A DNA stretch of 64,000 nucleotides from Aliivibrio finisterrensis_A. Lineage in GTDB: Bacteria; Pseudomonadota; Gammaproteobacteria; Enterobacterales; Vibrionaceae. Location of the stretch: assembly GCF_004167675.1 (NCBI RefSeq), contig NZ_SEZQ01000014.1; one strand, given 5' to 3'. The position numbers and the translations under genes are program-made. Every line of letters begins with the position of its first letter. Position 1 is the stretch's first letter. Below, one piece after another: positions 18,332-27,101 of this stretch. A model generated the notes under the pieces. That model ran no database searches. It saw nothing but the letters and a program-made list of their open reading frames with translations, and was not told where the DNA came from.

Positions 18332-19165
18332 ATGGAAAAGAAAATACTACTAACGGATTGCCCTGATTCTCGTGGGCTAATAGCGAAAATAACCAACATT
18401 TGTTACAAACATCAGTTAAATATTATTCATAATAATGAATATGTTGATAATGTCACAGGCCAGTTCTTTATGAGAACCGAGCTAGAAGGCATTTTTAATG
18501 ATGTCACTTTTTTAACTGATATTGATGAAGCACTTCCACTAGGGAGCCATCGTAAGTTAGTGACAGAACCGCGAAAGAAAGTGGTCATTCTGGTAACAAA
18601 AGAAGCACATTGTATTGGTGACATTCTTATCAAAGCCTATTCTGGTGCAATGAATATTGATATTGCCGCAGTTGTTGGAAACCACGATACTTTAGGTGGA
18701 TTAATCGAAAAATTTGATATCCCATTCCACCATGTCTCTCATGAAGATCTGTCGCGCGAAGAGCACGAAGAAAAAATGCTTGAGGTCATTAATTCTTATG
18801 AGCCTGAATACGTGGTTCTAGCAAAATATATGCGTGTATTAACGCCAAACTTTGTGGCTCAATTTCCTAAAAAAATCATTAATATTCACCACAGCTTCTT
18901 GCCTGCATTTATTGGTGCTAAACCCTATCAACAAGCGTACGATCGCGGCGTAAAAATCATTGGTGCGACGGCACACTTTGTAACAAATGATTTAGATGAG
19001 GGACCAATTATTAAGCAAGATGTTATCCCTGTAGATCACAACTTTAGTGCTGAAGATATGGCAATGGCAGGGCGTGATGTTGAAAAATCCGTGCTCAGTA
19101 AAGCGCTGACTAAAGTCTTAAATGATCACGTTTTTGTGTATGGTAACAAAACCGTTATTCTTTAA
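18332..19165 (+). CDS. purU: Formyltetrahydrofolate deformylase
   Basis: Hydrolyses 10-formyl-THF to THF and formate, supplying formate for PurT and balancing one-carbon units. 277 residues: N-terminal ACT domain starting ILLTDCPDSRGLIAKITN, then the formyltransferase-like catalytic domain with INIHHSFLPAF and IGATAHFVTNDLDEGPII, which carry the Asn-His-Asp catalytic set. Length is normal. GAGAG precedes the ATG. Single gene followed by a strong bidirectional terminator. Confidence 0.95.
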   Translation: MEKKILLTDCPDSRGLIAKITNICYKHQLNIIHNNEYVDNVTGQFFMRTELEGIFNDVTFLTDIDEALPLGSHRKLVTEPRKKVVILVTKEAHCIGDILIKAYSGAMNIDIAAVVGNHDTLGGLIEKFDIPFHHVSHEDLSREEHEEKMLEVINSYEPEYVVLAKYMRVLTPNFVAQFPKKIINIHHSFLPAFIGAKPYQQAYDRGVKIIGATAHFVTNDLDEGPIIKQDVIPVDHNFSAEDMAMAGRDVEKSVLSKALTKVLNDHVFVYGNKTVIL

Positions 19166-19184
19166 TTTTACAACGAATAAAAAC

Positions 19185-19215
19185 AAAAATGGCGATCATA
19201 ATGATCGCCATTTTT
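19185..19215. terminator. Bidirectional terminator between purU and a hydrolase gene
   Basis: Near-perfect inverted repeat: A-run ATGGCGATCAT, then ATGATCGCCAT and a T-run. Serves both convergent genes. Confidence 0.9.
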
Positions 19216-19239
19216 ATTTTAGACTATTGCTATAAGCAC

Positions 19240-20052
19240 TTATTGAGCGGCTATAAATTCTATTGCATGTTTATTAAATTCTTTTGGTTTATCTATATTA
19301 CACACATGTCCACATTCAGGGATCTGTAATAATTGACTGTGTTCATGTACTGCTACCATCTCTTCAACAGGCTTCATAAACAAATAGTCATTTGCCCCCA
19401 TCACATACAGTGTAGGTATAGCCAGTTCTTTATCTTTAAAGTAACGCATCAATGGGTTTACATCGGCCGCTAATTTGAACCAACGTTTAAACTCTTTTTG
19501 ACATAATTTTTTGGCTTCACGAGTAAAAATGTGACGAGATTCTTTTTGACTCTTCTGTGGCATAACAACATAAGAAAACAATTTATATAACCACATATAA
19601 GGCATGATATTTTTCGTCATATCTCCCATTTTAATCAGAAATTGAGATCGAAAATTAAAACGTGTTATCGCACCAGCTAGCACCATTGAACTCACTCTTT
19701 CTTGTGCAAGTTCGGCAAGATTTCGAATGATAATAGTACCCAAAGACATACCAACAAAATGCGCAGATTTGATATTAAGGTGATCCAGTACATCCAAAAT
19801 ATCTTGGCTAACTGCTTTAAAAGAGTATTGTTTATTAATGAATTCTTTAATTTTAGAAAAATTATTCGAGCGTCCATGACCACGTAAATCAATGAGTAAT
19901 ACATTGAAGTTTTTTCTAAAAGCAGCAACTTGCTTAAACCATGTTGTCGAACTTCCACCAGCCCCATGAACAAACACAACCCATTTAGAGCTTGATTCGT
20001 GCTCGTAAGCTTTGTGGAATAATAAAGAATCAGTCATCCATTTTACTTTCAT
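19240..20052 (-). CDS. Alpha/beta hydrolase next to the ketosynthase operon
   Basis: 270 residues of the alpha/beta hydrolase fold: VVFVHGAGGSSTTWFKQ (oxyanion region), LLIDLRGHGRSNN, nucleophile serine in GMSLGTIIIRN, acid in VMGANDYLFM and histidine in PECGHVCNIDKP, so a full triad is present. No signal peptide. It lies 113 bases downstream of the nine-gene ketosynthase operon on the same strand with no visible terminator between, so it may act as an off-loading or editing esterase, but that is inference. The ATG lacks a clear ribosome site; a second ATG five codons later is possible. Confidence 0.75.
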   Translation of the reverse strand: MKVKWMTDSLLFHKAYEHESSSKWVVFVHGAGGSSTTWFKQVAAFRKNFNVLLIDLRGHGRSNNFSKIKEFINKQYSFKAVSQDILDVLDHLNIKSAHFVGMSLGTIIIRNLAELAQERVSSMVLAGAITRFNFRSQFLIKMGDMTKNIMPYMWLYKLFSYVVMPQKSQKESRHIFTREAKKLCQKEFKRWFKLAADVNPLMRYFKDKELAIPTLYVMGANDYLFMKPVEEMVAVHEHSQLLQIPECGHVCNIDKPKEFNKHAIEFIAAQ

Positions 20053-20165
20053 ACAAAATACACATTGCGATGACTATATCACTTCAAGAGACTAATGAAT
20101 ATACATCCTATCATTTCCTTTCACTGACTTAACAAAACAAAAACACAAAACTGTAAGGTATTGAT

Positions 20166-21023
20166 TTAAATAGTTAAGGTTAGGGTTATTACTCTATATT
20201 TGTCCTCAAAACCATCAATAAAAAGTAGACTATTGTGTTTAGCACTAATAAAGCGATTTAATACATACAAAGAGTTCGTCTCATAAAAGTCATAACGTGT
20301 TCGACAATCAAATTCTTTACTGGATACTCGCACTAGAACATCACTTCTAAAATTACTTGATACTCGTTGACCAAATGCGACATGAGTTGTTGGAGTTAAC
20401 AGTGCTAAGTAGGCTAATAACGTTTGTTGATTAAATTCCGGTGTTGCTACCTCAATGCTTGCTTGTGCGCCTTCAACTTCCCCGCTCAATAACATCCAAT
20501 TAGAGCCTTCCCCCAATTGGGCATTAAGAGGCAAATCAAGATAGTCATGAGGGCTATTGGATGCATCGACTTTTTCATCAACACCACCCAATAAAATGCA
20601 CTTCTCTTGTTTGGTTTTTAAATTTGCATCAGCAAGCAATAACGCATTTTCAACCACAAAACCTTGCTGAGCTAAATTCAAGTTTTTACTTTCAAGCTCT
20701 AAATACTTAGCAATATAAAAGCCTGCGGTATTACTTAATGAGTTGATAAAATCCACTGGCTTTGGTGGCATTTTTTCAACATAACGTTGTTGGCATAAGC
20801 GGTTAAATACCGATAAATTCCCCTGCCCAGAGACCATAAAAAGAGCGGTGTTTTTATCAAGTGTTTGTTGCTCTTTAATGCCAGAAACACCTAATAACCC
20901 TAGTTGAATAAAACGATCAGTACGACGCACAAAATTTGAAGCGACTTTTTTGCACTCTGCTTTTACATCAATAGGTTGGTCTTGTTTTATATTCACACTG
21001 GCAGTGCAATGAACATACATCAT
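20166..21023 (-). CDS. Ketosynthase-like protein without active-site cysteine (chain-length-factor-like)
   Basis: 285 residues, shorter than a normal ketosynthase (about 400). The stretch KPVDFINSLSNTAGFYIAKY aligns with the N-terminal thiolase-fold region that precedes the catalytic cysteine in KS enzymes. Where the cysteine should be, it reads NLAQQGFVVENALLLA, so the nucleophile is missing and Gln/Gly stand there. No HGT or GHT/GHA histidine motifs are seen in the C-terminal part. It overlaps the stop of the intact KS at 21020-22168 by 4 bases. KS plus Cys-less KS is the architecture of KS/chain-length-factor pairs, in which the inactive half shapes the product. The alignment was made by eye. 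Confidence 0.65.
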   Translation of the reverse strand: MMYVHCTASVNIKQDQPIDVKAECKKVASNFVRRTDRFIQLGLLGVSGIKEQQTLDKNTALFMVSGQGNLSVFNRLCQQRYVEKMPPKPVDFINSLSNTAGFYIAKYLELESKNLNLAQQGFVVENALLLADANLKTKQEKCILLGGVDEKVDASNSPHDYLDLPLNAQLGEGSNWMLLSGEVEGAQASIEVATPEFNQQTLLAYLALLTPTTHVAFGQRVSSNFRSDVLVRVSSKEFDCRTRYDFYETNSLYVLNRFISAKHNSLLFIDGFEDKYRVITLTLTI

Positions 21024-22168
21024 ACTGATTTTCTCTCCACCACCAAGGCGTTATTATTTCCACCAAAACCAAAACAATTCAGCAAAAACACGCCAGAATC
21101 ACATGAACTTAATTCTTGGGTTGGTATCCATTGAAGTTCATCATCCTGAACTTCAAAGTTAGGTGTTTTAGGAATAAAACCATTATCAATGGCATTCATC
21201 ATTATCACCAACTCACTAACACCACATGCCCCTAAGGTATGACCGATATAGGGCTTTAACGAGAAAAATAACGGCGCTTGTAAAAACACCTCTTTCATGC
21301 CATTAATTTCGGCTAAATCGCTTAGATTACTGGCGGTGCCATGTGCTTTTACTGCAGTGATATCATCAAGACTCATATCACTGCTCTGTAATGCTTGTTT
21401 AATTACCTGAGTTACTCCAGAACCATCAGGGTTTACCCCCGTGACACTGTGTGTTTCACATTGGCTACAACCACCACGAAAGTACCAAGGCGATGCTTTA
21501 ACATCATCTCGGCTCATTAATACCACACCTAAAGATTCACCTAAGAGCAAACCATCACGGTTTGCATCAAAGGGTTTGGTTTGTTGCTCTGCCAATAACT
21601 GCATAGAAACAAAGCCCTCAAAAGAGTGAGGAGCAAACATTTCCATACCAACAACTAAAGCATAATCAATAACACCGGCTTCTAGCATGGTTGCTGCATC
21701 TAGAATGGCATTCGAGCTTGATGTGCAAGCGGTATTATAAGTTAGACTCAATGAATGCAATCCAAACGCATTTACCAACTTATCAGCATAAACCCCGTTA
21801 CCGACTCTGCCATCTGAAAATTGAGGTGAATGACCGTCTTTAATGCTGCTTCCTAATGGGATCATTAAGGAGATGTCATTAGCCGCACAACCTAAAAATA
21901 AGCCACAACGCCCCCTCTCTTGAGTTGACAGGTTGTGCTGTTCAAACAAAGAGGCGATCAATACTTTTAAATGAGGAATAGGATCAAACAAGGTCTCAAA
22001 ATTTCCGTCATTCTGAATCGCGTAATAAGGCAATGTTTTTACTTGTTCAAATACATTCACCGACTTATCAACGGTAAGGTATTTGCCCGCTTTCATTAAA
22101 TTCAGTTGTTGTGTTTTATTGCCAAGAGCACTTAACACTTCACCGCCAAGGAGTGTAATCATAGTCAT
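21020..22168 (-). CDS. Beta-ketoacyl-ACP synthase (FabF-like) of the dar-like operon
   Basis: Decarboxylative Claisen-condensing enzyme. 382 residues with the complete Cys-His-His set: C148 in YNTACTSSSNA, H276 in KAHGTASNLSD and H310 in YIGHTLGACG. It is clearly diverged from the housekeeping FabB and FabF in this window. The start overlaps the ACP stop by one base (TAATG), so it is coupled to the carrier protein that would deliver its substrate. Substrate not determinable from sequence. Confidence 0.85.
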   Translation of the reverse strand: MTMITLLGGEVLSALGNKTQQLNLMKAGKYLTVDKSVNVFEQVKTLPYYAIQNDGNFETLFDPIPHLKVLIASLFEQHNLSTQERGRCGLFLGCAANDISLMIPLGSSIKDGHSPQFSDGRVGNGVYADKLVNAFGLHSLSLTYNTACTSSSNAILDAATMLEAGVIDYALVVGMEMFAPHSFEGFVSMQLLAEQQTKPFDANRDGLLLGESLGVVLMSRDDVKASPWYFRGGCSQCETHSVTGVNPDGSGVTQVIKQALQSSDMSLDDITAVKAHGTASNLSDLAEINGMKEVFLQAPLFFSLKPYIGHTLGACGVSELVIMMNAIDNGFIPKTPNFEVQDDELQWIPTQELSSCDSGVFLLNCFGFGGNNNALVVERKSV

Positions 22169-22437
22169 TATTCAGGTTGTAGGTGATCTGCAAGATGATT
22201 AATCGTTGTGACAATACGGCGGAACTCTTTTGGATCTACCAAGCGCAAATTAAAGTGGCGCTGCAATAACATAGAGATCTGTAATCCATCAACAGAATCA
22301 AGCTCTAATCCGCTCTCATCAGAAAATAGTTCCACATCATCTGCCAATTCATCAGCGGTGATTTCTTCTCTATCGCACTCTTCAAGGATCATGTTTTTAA
22401 GTTTTACTTTGAATTCTGTATCTAATGACCCTTTCAT
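22168..22437 (-). CDS. Acyl carrier protein of the dar-like operon
   Basis: 89 residues with the phosphopantetheine attachment serine S48 in LELDSVDGLQIS and flanking acidic helices. It is unlike the housekeeping AcpP at 51309-51542, so it is a dedicated carrier. DarC plays this part in dialkylresorcinol clusters. Its ATG overlaps the stop of the ABC permease by 4 bases, and its stop overlaps the KS start. Confidence 0.88.
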   Translation of the reverse strand: MKGSLDTEFKVKLKNMILEECDREEITADELADDVELFSDESGLELDSVDGLQISMLLQRHFNLRLVDPKEFRRIVTTINHLADHLQPE

Positions 22438-23600
22438 GCGTTTTTCCTTTGTTTATAAGTAAATACAATGCTGGCTATCAGCAATGAGATAACACCAAAT
22501 AAGCTTAAAGCAATGACTTCATTTAACACATCTGGCACCGTTCCTCGGCGTAAGAATATATCTAAAAAACCTTCTAATCCCCAAGACATAGGTGAAATAG
22601 CAGAGAAGGTTTGCATCGCTTCTGGCATCACAAACTTAGGCACCATAACACCACCAATAGCCCCTAATAAAATATTGATAATTCCGCCAATGGTTGTCGC
22701 TTGCTCGATGCTATCAACCGCACTGGCTACCAAAATAGACAAACCAATCGCGGAGAGACTTAAGGATAATGAAACCAAGATTAACCCCAAAATAGAACCA
22801 TCAATCGTTAATGGAGCCGCACCAAATAAAGGGACGATATACATACCAACCCCAATCATCAGCCAAACCTGTACTTGGTTTATTAGCATATAAGGCAAAA
22901 TTTTCCCGCCAAATAACACAGGCAAACTTAAATCCATGGTGCTTAAACGCATTAAGGTGTTTTGTTTACGTTCACTAATGAAGATGGTCGACATAGGGAT
23001 AATGACAAAAAACAGACCAAACACGATCCAGGATGGAACACTTTGCTGTGTTGAGGTTGGCTTTTCATCTTGTGACAATTTTGCGTATTGGACATCCATC
23101 AACGTTGCTTCATCAAAAGGCTTTGTTTCCACTTCATCATCCAAAAACGAAAATGAATCCTGATTGACCAAATTCACTTCATCCAGTTTATTCCCCATCC
23201 AACTGAGCGCGATCTGATTTTTAAAAATAGTCAGTAATGAAGGGGACGTATCTGCAGCAACACTAATATCTAATGGCTGCTCACCTTTAGAAAAGCCCAC
23301 CGGAATATCAATAATAAATTGCACGCCCTCTTCTTCTGGAGAGCGATATTTATCTGAATTCAAAGTGTGTTTGGTTAATGTAGAAATCGTAGATAGTTTA
23401 TTAATTAATGCTTCACTTACGACACTTTGGTCATGATCAATCAAAGCATAAGTCATAAGTGATTTGTCTTCATTCATCACATCTTTTAGTGCTAAAGACA
23501 TGATCAAAATAAATACCGCAGGCATAATAAATAAGGCTGCTAATGCGTGTTTATCACGACTCACTAACAGGAACTCTTTTATCAACATCGCTTTAAACAT
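22434..23600 (-). CDS. ABC-2 type transporter permease
   Basis: 388 residues: one N-terminal membrane helix (AALFIMPAVFILIMSLAL), a long extracytoplasmic loop of about 150 residues, then about five helices starting WIVFGLFFVIIPMSTIFI. This is the layout of drug/lipid exporters of the ABC-2 (YhhJ/NatB-like) type. It forms a pair with the ATPase upstream, whose stop it overlaps by 8 bases. Within this operon it is the likely exporter of the finished product. Confidence 0.85.
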   Translation of the reverse strand: MFKAMLIKEFLLVSRDKHALAALFIMPAVFILIMSLALKDVMNEDKSLMTYALIDHDQSVVSEALINKLSTISTLTKHTLNSDKYRSPEEEGVQFIIDIPVGFSKGEQPLDISVAADTSPSLLTIFKNQIALSWMGNKLDEVNLVNQDSFSFLDDEVETKPFDEATLMDVQYAKLSQDEKPTSTQQSVPSWIVFGLFFVIIPMSTIFISERKQNTLMRLSTMDLSLPVLFGGKILPYMLINQVQVWLMIGVGMYIVPLFGAAPLTIDGSILGLILVSLSLSLSAIGLSILVASAVDSIEQATTIGGIINILLGAIGGVMVPKFVMPEAMQTFSAISPMSWGLEGFLDIFLRRGTVPDVLNEVIALSLFGVISLLIASIVFTYKQRKNA

Positions 23601-24510
23601 CTGTTCTTCCTTTTGATGTTAAGTTGATAAACAGAGATTCAAGGGTTGTCGCACCGTAGCGGATTTGCTTTATTTTGATCCCTTGCAGCTCTAATTGATG
23701 CAGAACTTGAGCGATAAGCTCACTGCTCGACTGCGTTAATAGTAAAGTTGTTTGATCAACGATCGTCACTTCAGATCGACTCATTGCAGAAAGATAAGTG
23801 GAAGAATGTGGATACAGTTCAACAATGACCTGCTGACTTTCTTCGTTATTTACCATAGAAGAAATCGATCCTTGCTTTACAATTTGCCCAGCATTCATTA
23901 TCGCTACTTCATCACAAATTTTTTCGATTTCAGGCATATAATGAGAGGTATAAATAACGGTTTTATTATCCGATTTATACGCTTTAATAGTGTCGAGAAT
24001 ATCGTTGCGTGATTCAGGATCAATACCAACAGTCGGCTCATCAAAAAAGAGAACATCGGGGTTATTCAGCAGCCCAATGGCGATATTTAAGCGACGTTTT
24101 TGTCCACCAGATAAGGTGGATGATTTCTGATCCATCATGGAAGAAAGACGATTAGTCTCAACCGCATAAGATAAATTAGCCTTTAACGCCTGGCCTTTTA
24201 TCTTTTGTACGCCAGCAAAAAAATGCAAGTTCTCTTTAACACTTAAATTCTCATAAAAAGCTAAGCTTTGTGGAATAAGAGAACAACGTTGGCGAATAGC
24301 CGAAAGATTCTTTTTTAGCGGTAAATCAAAAAAAGTAACCTCACCTGAGTCATACGAGACAAGACCATTTAGAATCGAGATCAGCGTAGTTTTACCTGCA
24401 CCATTCGGACCAAGTAAACCATAAATACTATTTGATGGGATAGAAAGCGTTAAATTATCTAACGCTTTCTTCTTATCGTAGGATTTATTTAATCCACTAA
24501 TATTGATCAT
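23593..24510 (-). CDS. ABC transporter ATP-binding protein
   Basis: 305 residues: Walker A GPNGAGKTT (around residue 36), Q-loop near LIPQSLAF, signature LSGGQKRRLN, Walker B LFFDEPTVGID and the H-loop YTSHYMPE. The C-terminal extension of about 80 residues is typical of NatA/DrrA-like exporters. Drives the permease encoded next. Start overlaps the stop of the BtrH-like gene by one base. Confidence 0.9.
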   Translation of the reverse strand: MINISGLNKSYDKKKALDNLTLSIPSNSIYGLLGPNGAGKTTLISILNGLVSYDSGEVTFFDLPLKKNLSAIRQRCSLIPQSLAFYENLSVKENLHFFAGVQKIKGQALKANLSYAVETNRLSSMMDQKSSTLSGGQKRRLNIAIGLLNNPDVLFFDEPTVGIDPESRNDILDTIKAYKSDNKTVIYTSHYMPEIEKICDEVAIMNAGQIVKQGSISSMVNNEESQQVIVELYPHSSTYLSAMSRSEVTIVDQTTLLLTQSSSELIAQVLHQLELQGIKIKQIRYGATTLESLFINLTSKGRTDV

Positions 24511-25526
24511 TAAAATGCTCGCATTAATGATAAGTAGAGTTGTTTTTCTTGCTCAGCAACTGACTCTAATTTTGCAGCAATCACATCAAATTCAATCGTT
24601 TTTTTATTTCGAGGTCGTATAGCCTTCGCTATCAATAAAGCAAATTCACGCCATTCATCACCAATCGCCGTCATCTCAGCAGATGCAATTTTTAGGTTCT
24701 CGTTACCAATAAGCTCTGCCGCTTCTTGTAAAAAAGAAGCATAGATATAACGGAAACCAGCACCGCCAGTGCCAATCTCTTCTTGCATGCGAATGATGTG
24801 ACCTAAAAACAGTTTTGCGTAATGCTCATCTTTATTTTCTAACTGACGAATATGCTTAGCTAAAAAATACATTCCCTTTAAACCCGCAATCGGTACTGGC
24901 GTTTTCAGCATCGTCTTTGCCGTTTTTTTAATGCTTTTTTCAATCACTTTTGGATAATCAATCGAGCTTGGGATGTGAGTCGGATAATACAATGACCCTT
25001 TTGGTGCCATTACCCCTTTCACAAAGCGCGCTTTTTGCAGTGCTTTCTCTTCAGCCTCAACTAAGTGTTCAAAAACAGGATCGCTGATTTGATAACTTCC
25101 CTTTTTCTTATCAACCACAATAAGATTATGGGCATTAAAGTGAAAACGCATCTCTTCAGGAAAGTACGGTAACCAGAACACCGATGTTTGAGCGCCCACA
25201 ATTTTACCTTGTTGAAGTAGCTCATCTAATCGCTTGGTGCCTTGCTCTGGTTTTGAAAATTTCTCTAACTTCATTTTCAAACCGATGCTTTTCTGTAATC
25301 CCTTCATGATGGATTTTGGCATTGAACGATAGGCAATAAGCGGCATGCCACTGAGCTTTACAAAAGGAAGATAAGCAAAAACTAAAGCACTAGATAAACC
25401 AAATACCATTGGCTCAGACAGAGGTAAACCATGATGAGTAAGCATAGAAGACATCACGCCACTCTCGCAATGAGCATAATGCTTATGTTGGAACTGAGAA
25501 TTGGTGTTTTTCAAAATAGAGGTCAT
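24510..25526 (-). CDS. BtrH-type acyltransferase-like protein
   Basis: 338 residues. The N-terminal half matches the butirosin BtrH N-terminal (papain-like) domain: C20 in HYAHCESGVMSS, H133 in RFHFNAHNLIVV and D149 in YQISDP, a plausible Cys-His-Asp set. The C-terminal half corresponds to the accessory helical domain often found with it (DUF4872-like). BtrH moves an acyl group from an ACP onto an amine. Here an ACP gene lies three genes downstream, so it may transfer the product or an intermediate from that ACP. The acceptor is unknown. Confidence 0.78.
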   Translation of the reverse strand: MTSILKNTNSQFQHKHYAHCESGVMSSMLTHHGLPLSEPMVFGLSSALVFAYLPFVKLSGMPLIAYRSMPKSIMKGLQKSIGLKMKLEKFSKPEQGTKRLDELLQQGKIVGAQTSVFWLPYFPEEMRFHFNAHNLIVVDKKKGSYQISDPVFEHLVEAEEKALQKARFVKGVMAPKGSLYYPTHIPSSIDYPKVIEKSIKKTAKTMLKTPVPIAGLKGMYFLAKHIRQLENKDEHYAKLFLGHIIRMQEEIGTGGAGFRYIYASFLQEAAELIGNENLKIASAEMTAIGDEWREFALLIAKAIRPRNKKTIEFDVIAAKLESVAEQEKQLYLSLMRAF

Positions 25527-25535
25527 GAGCTCGCT

Positions 25536-25952
25536 TTATTTATTTTTATTTGAAAGGTTAGGTAACTTGGTTAATTGCTTAACTGAAATACCTAATGCAT
25601 CACTGTAGGCCGAAAGCTTCACAGGTGATAATTTAGCAAAAATCTTCGGTGAGAAATGACGCTTAACACGCCACTGAAACCAACCAACAGATTGCGCTAG
25701 CACCATTAAATCCATACGCTGAGCAAACATATGATAATACAAGGGTGACTTTTCCCCTGTTCTTACTAAGTCATACGCTACTTGTGCTTGTCGTTCAAAT
25801 TCATTCAAGGCTTGCTTTGTCACTTCTTCTTCTACTTCCCAACCAGTAGAAGCAACAACCGAATAATCACCATTTTCATCCGTTGCATACACGGCTTTTG
25901 CGTTATTGGCATACGTAGAGATATTATCTTGTGGTACTTTTTTCGCTTCCAT
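25536..25952 (-). CDS. Unknown 138-residue protein in the dar-like operon
   Basis: I do not recognise a family. 138 residues, no signal peptide, mostly predicted helical, with an acidic N-terminal part containing VVASTGWEVEEEVTKQA, a core YDLVRTGEKSPLYYHMFAQRM and a basic C-terminal part RVKRHFSPKIFAKLSP. Start overlaps the DarB-like stop by one base, and it is followed by the BtrH-like gene after 9 bases, so it is an integral operon member. It could be a small accessory or scaffold protein for the condensing enzymes. Confidence 0.75.
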   Translation of the reverse strand: MEAKKVPQDNISTYANNAKAVYATDENGDYSVVASTGWEVEEEVTKQALNEFERQAQVAYDLVRTGEKSPLYYHMFAQRMDLMVLAQSVGWFQWRVKRHFSPKIFAKLSPVKLSAYSDALGISVKQLTKLPNLSNKNK

Positions 25953-27100
25953 TACACCACCTTCAATTGCATAAAGGCGGTAGAGAATCGACCACTTTCA
26001 GGAACATAACAAAGTAGAGTATCCCCCACTTTTAAGTCACCAGAATGAAACAGCTCTTCAAGCATGATATAGATAGACGCTGAACCTGTATTCCCTTTAC
26101 TTGGCAAATTAGTAAACCAACGATCTTGTGGAATATCACATCCTGCATCTAACATGCCTTGGTATAAACGGTCACGAAAATAACCAGACGAGTAATGAGG
26201 GACAAAATAGGTGATTTCATCAGCCTTCACTTTACCTTGCTCAACAAGCTCTTTTAGTGGTTTAGTTACTGTGTATTCAACGATATTATCGTTTAACTGC
26301 TTAACGTCTTGTTTTACTGAGAAGATAGATTGGTCTAGCCATTCTTGTGACCTGTATTCACGCCACCCTTTTAGGCTACCGTCCGCCTGTTTTTCAGCAC
26401 CTGCATACATACAAGCATCAAGTTCATTCGCATACGATTTTTGCATCATCCATTCGATTTCAAGAGAGATGGAATCCGAATTAGGTTGAGAGGTTAATAG
26501 CGCGGCACCCGCACCATCACTTAACATCCAACGTAAGAAATCTTTTTCAAATGCGATTTCAGGCTGACGTTCTAAATCGTCCACCACACTTTCAATTTCA
26601 GCTTCAAACTTGTTAGCACGCATCATAGCCGAGGCGTTTTCAGAGCCAGTAACTACCGCGTTATTACTTTGACCACTCAAGATTGACATATAGCCATATT
26701 TTAATGACATGGTACCGGACAAACAGATACCTGATGTTGCTATTACTTCACAGCTAGGAATGCCAAGCTCACCATGTACCATTAATGCGTGATTAGGTAA
26801 AATTTGATCGGCAATCGTCGTACCACAGGCCAAAAGCTCTGTAGAATTAATATCAAAAGAGGTTGAATTGAGTTTTCTGATCGCTTCGGCGGTTAATTCT
26901 GTATTAGTGTGCGTGGTTTCACCAGTTTTAGGATTAATCGCATAGTAACGTTGCTTAATTTTATTGGATCGCAAAATAAGGCTTTTTGCACGAGAAGGAC
27001 GCGAACCAACTTGCCCTAGGACATTTTCTATTTCTTTATTACCAACAGCATCATTAGGCAAAAAAGCCTGAATATCATTGATATATACTTTTTGAGTCAT
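25952..27100 (-). CDS. KASIII-type condensing enzyme, DarB-like
   Basis: 382 residues with the KASIII catalytic set: C126 in ATSGICLSGTMS, H302 in YFVPHYSSGYF and N337 in LPSKGNTGSAS. It is longer than FabH (317 residues, at 53458-54411) and shares no close similarity with it. DarB enzymes join two beta-ketoacyl units to a cyclohexanedione on the way to 2,5-dialkylresorcinols. The gene lies 1 base after the DarA-like gene, as darA-darB do elsewhere. Product prediction is by family only. Confidence 0.83.
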   Translation of the reverse strand: MTQKVYINDIQAFLPNDAVGNKEIENVLGQVGSRPSRAKSLILRSNKIKQRYYAINPKTGETTHTNTELTAEAIRKLNSTSFDINSTELLACGTTIADQILPNHALMVHGELGIPSCEVIATSGICLSGTMSLKYGYMSILSGQSNNAVVTGSENASAMMRANKFEAEIESVVDDLERQPEIAFEKDFLRWMLSDGAGAALLTSQPNSDSISLEIEWMMQKSYANELDACMYAGAEKQADGSLKGWREYRSQEWLDQSIFSVKQDVKQLNDNIVEYTVTKPLKELVEQGKVKADEITYFVPHYSSGYFRDRLYQGMLDAGCDIPQDRWFTNLPSKGNTGSASIYIMLEELFHSGDLKVGDTLLCYVPESGRFSTAFMQLKVV

Positions 27101-27101
27101 C

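Noticed and set aside
19692..19979. Minus-strand open frame of 95 codons within the hydrolase at 19240-20052
   Set aside because: Out-of-frame shadow; the hydrolase reading has an intact catalytic triad.
22468..22893. Plus-strand open frame of 141 codons opposite the ABC permease
   Set aside because: Antisense shadow of membrane-helix codons.
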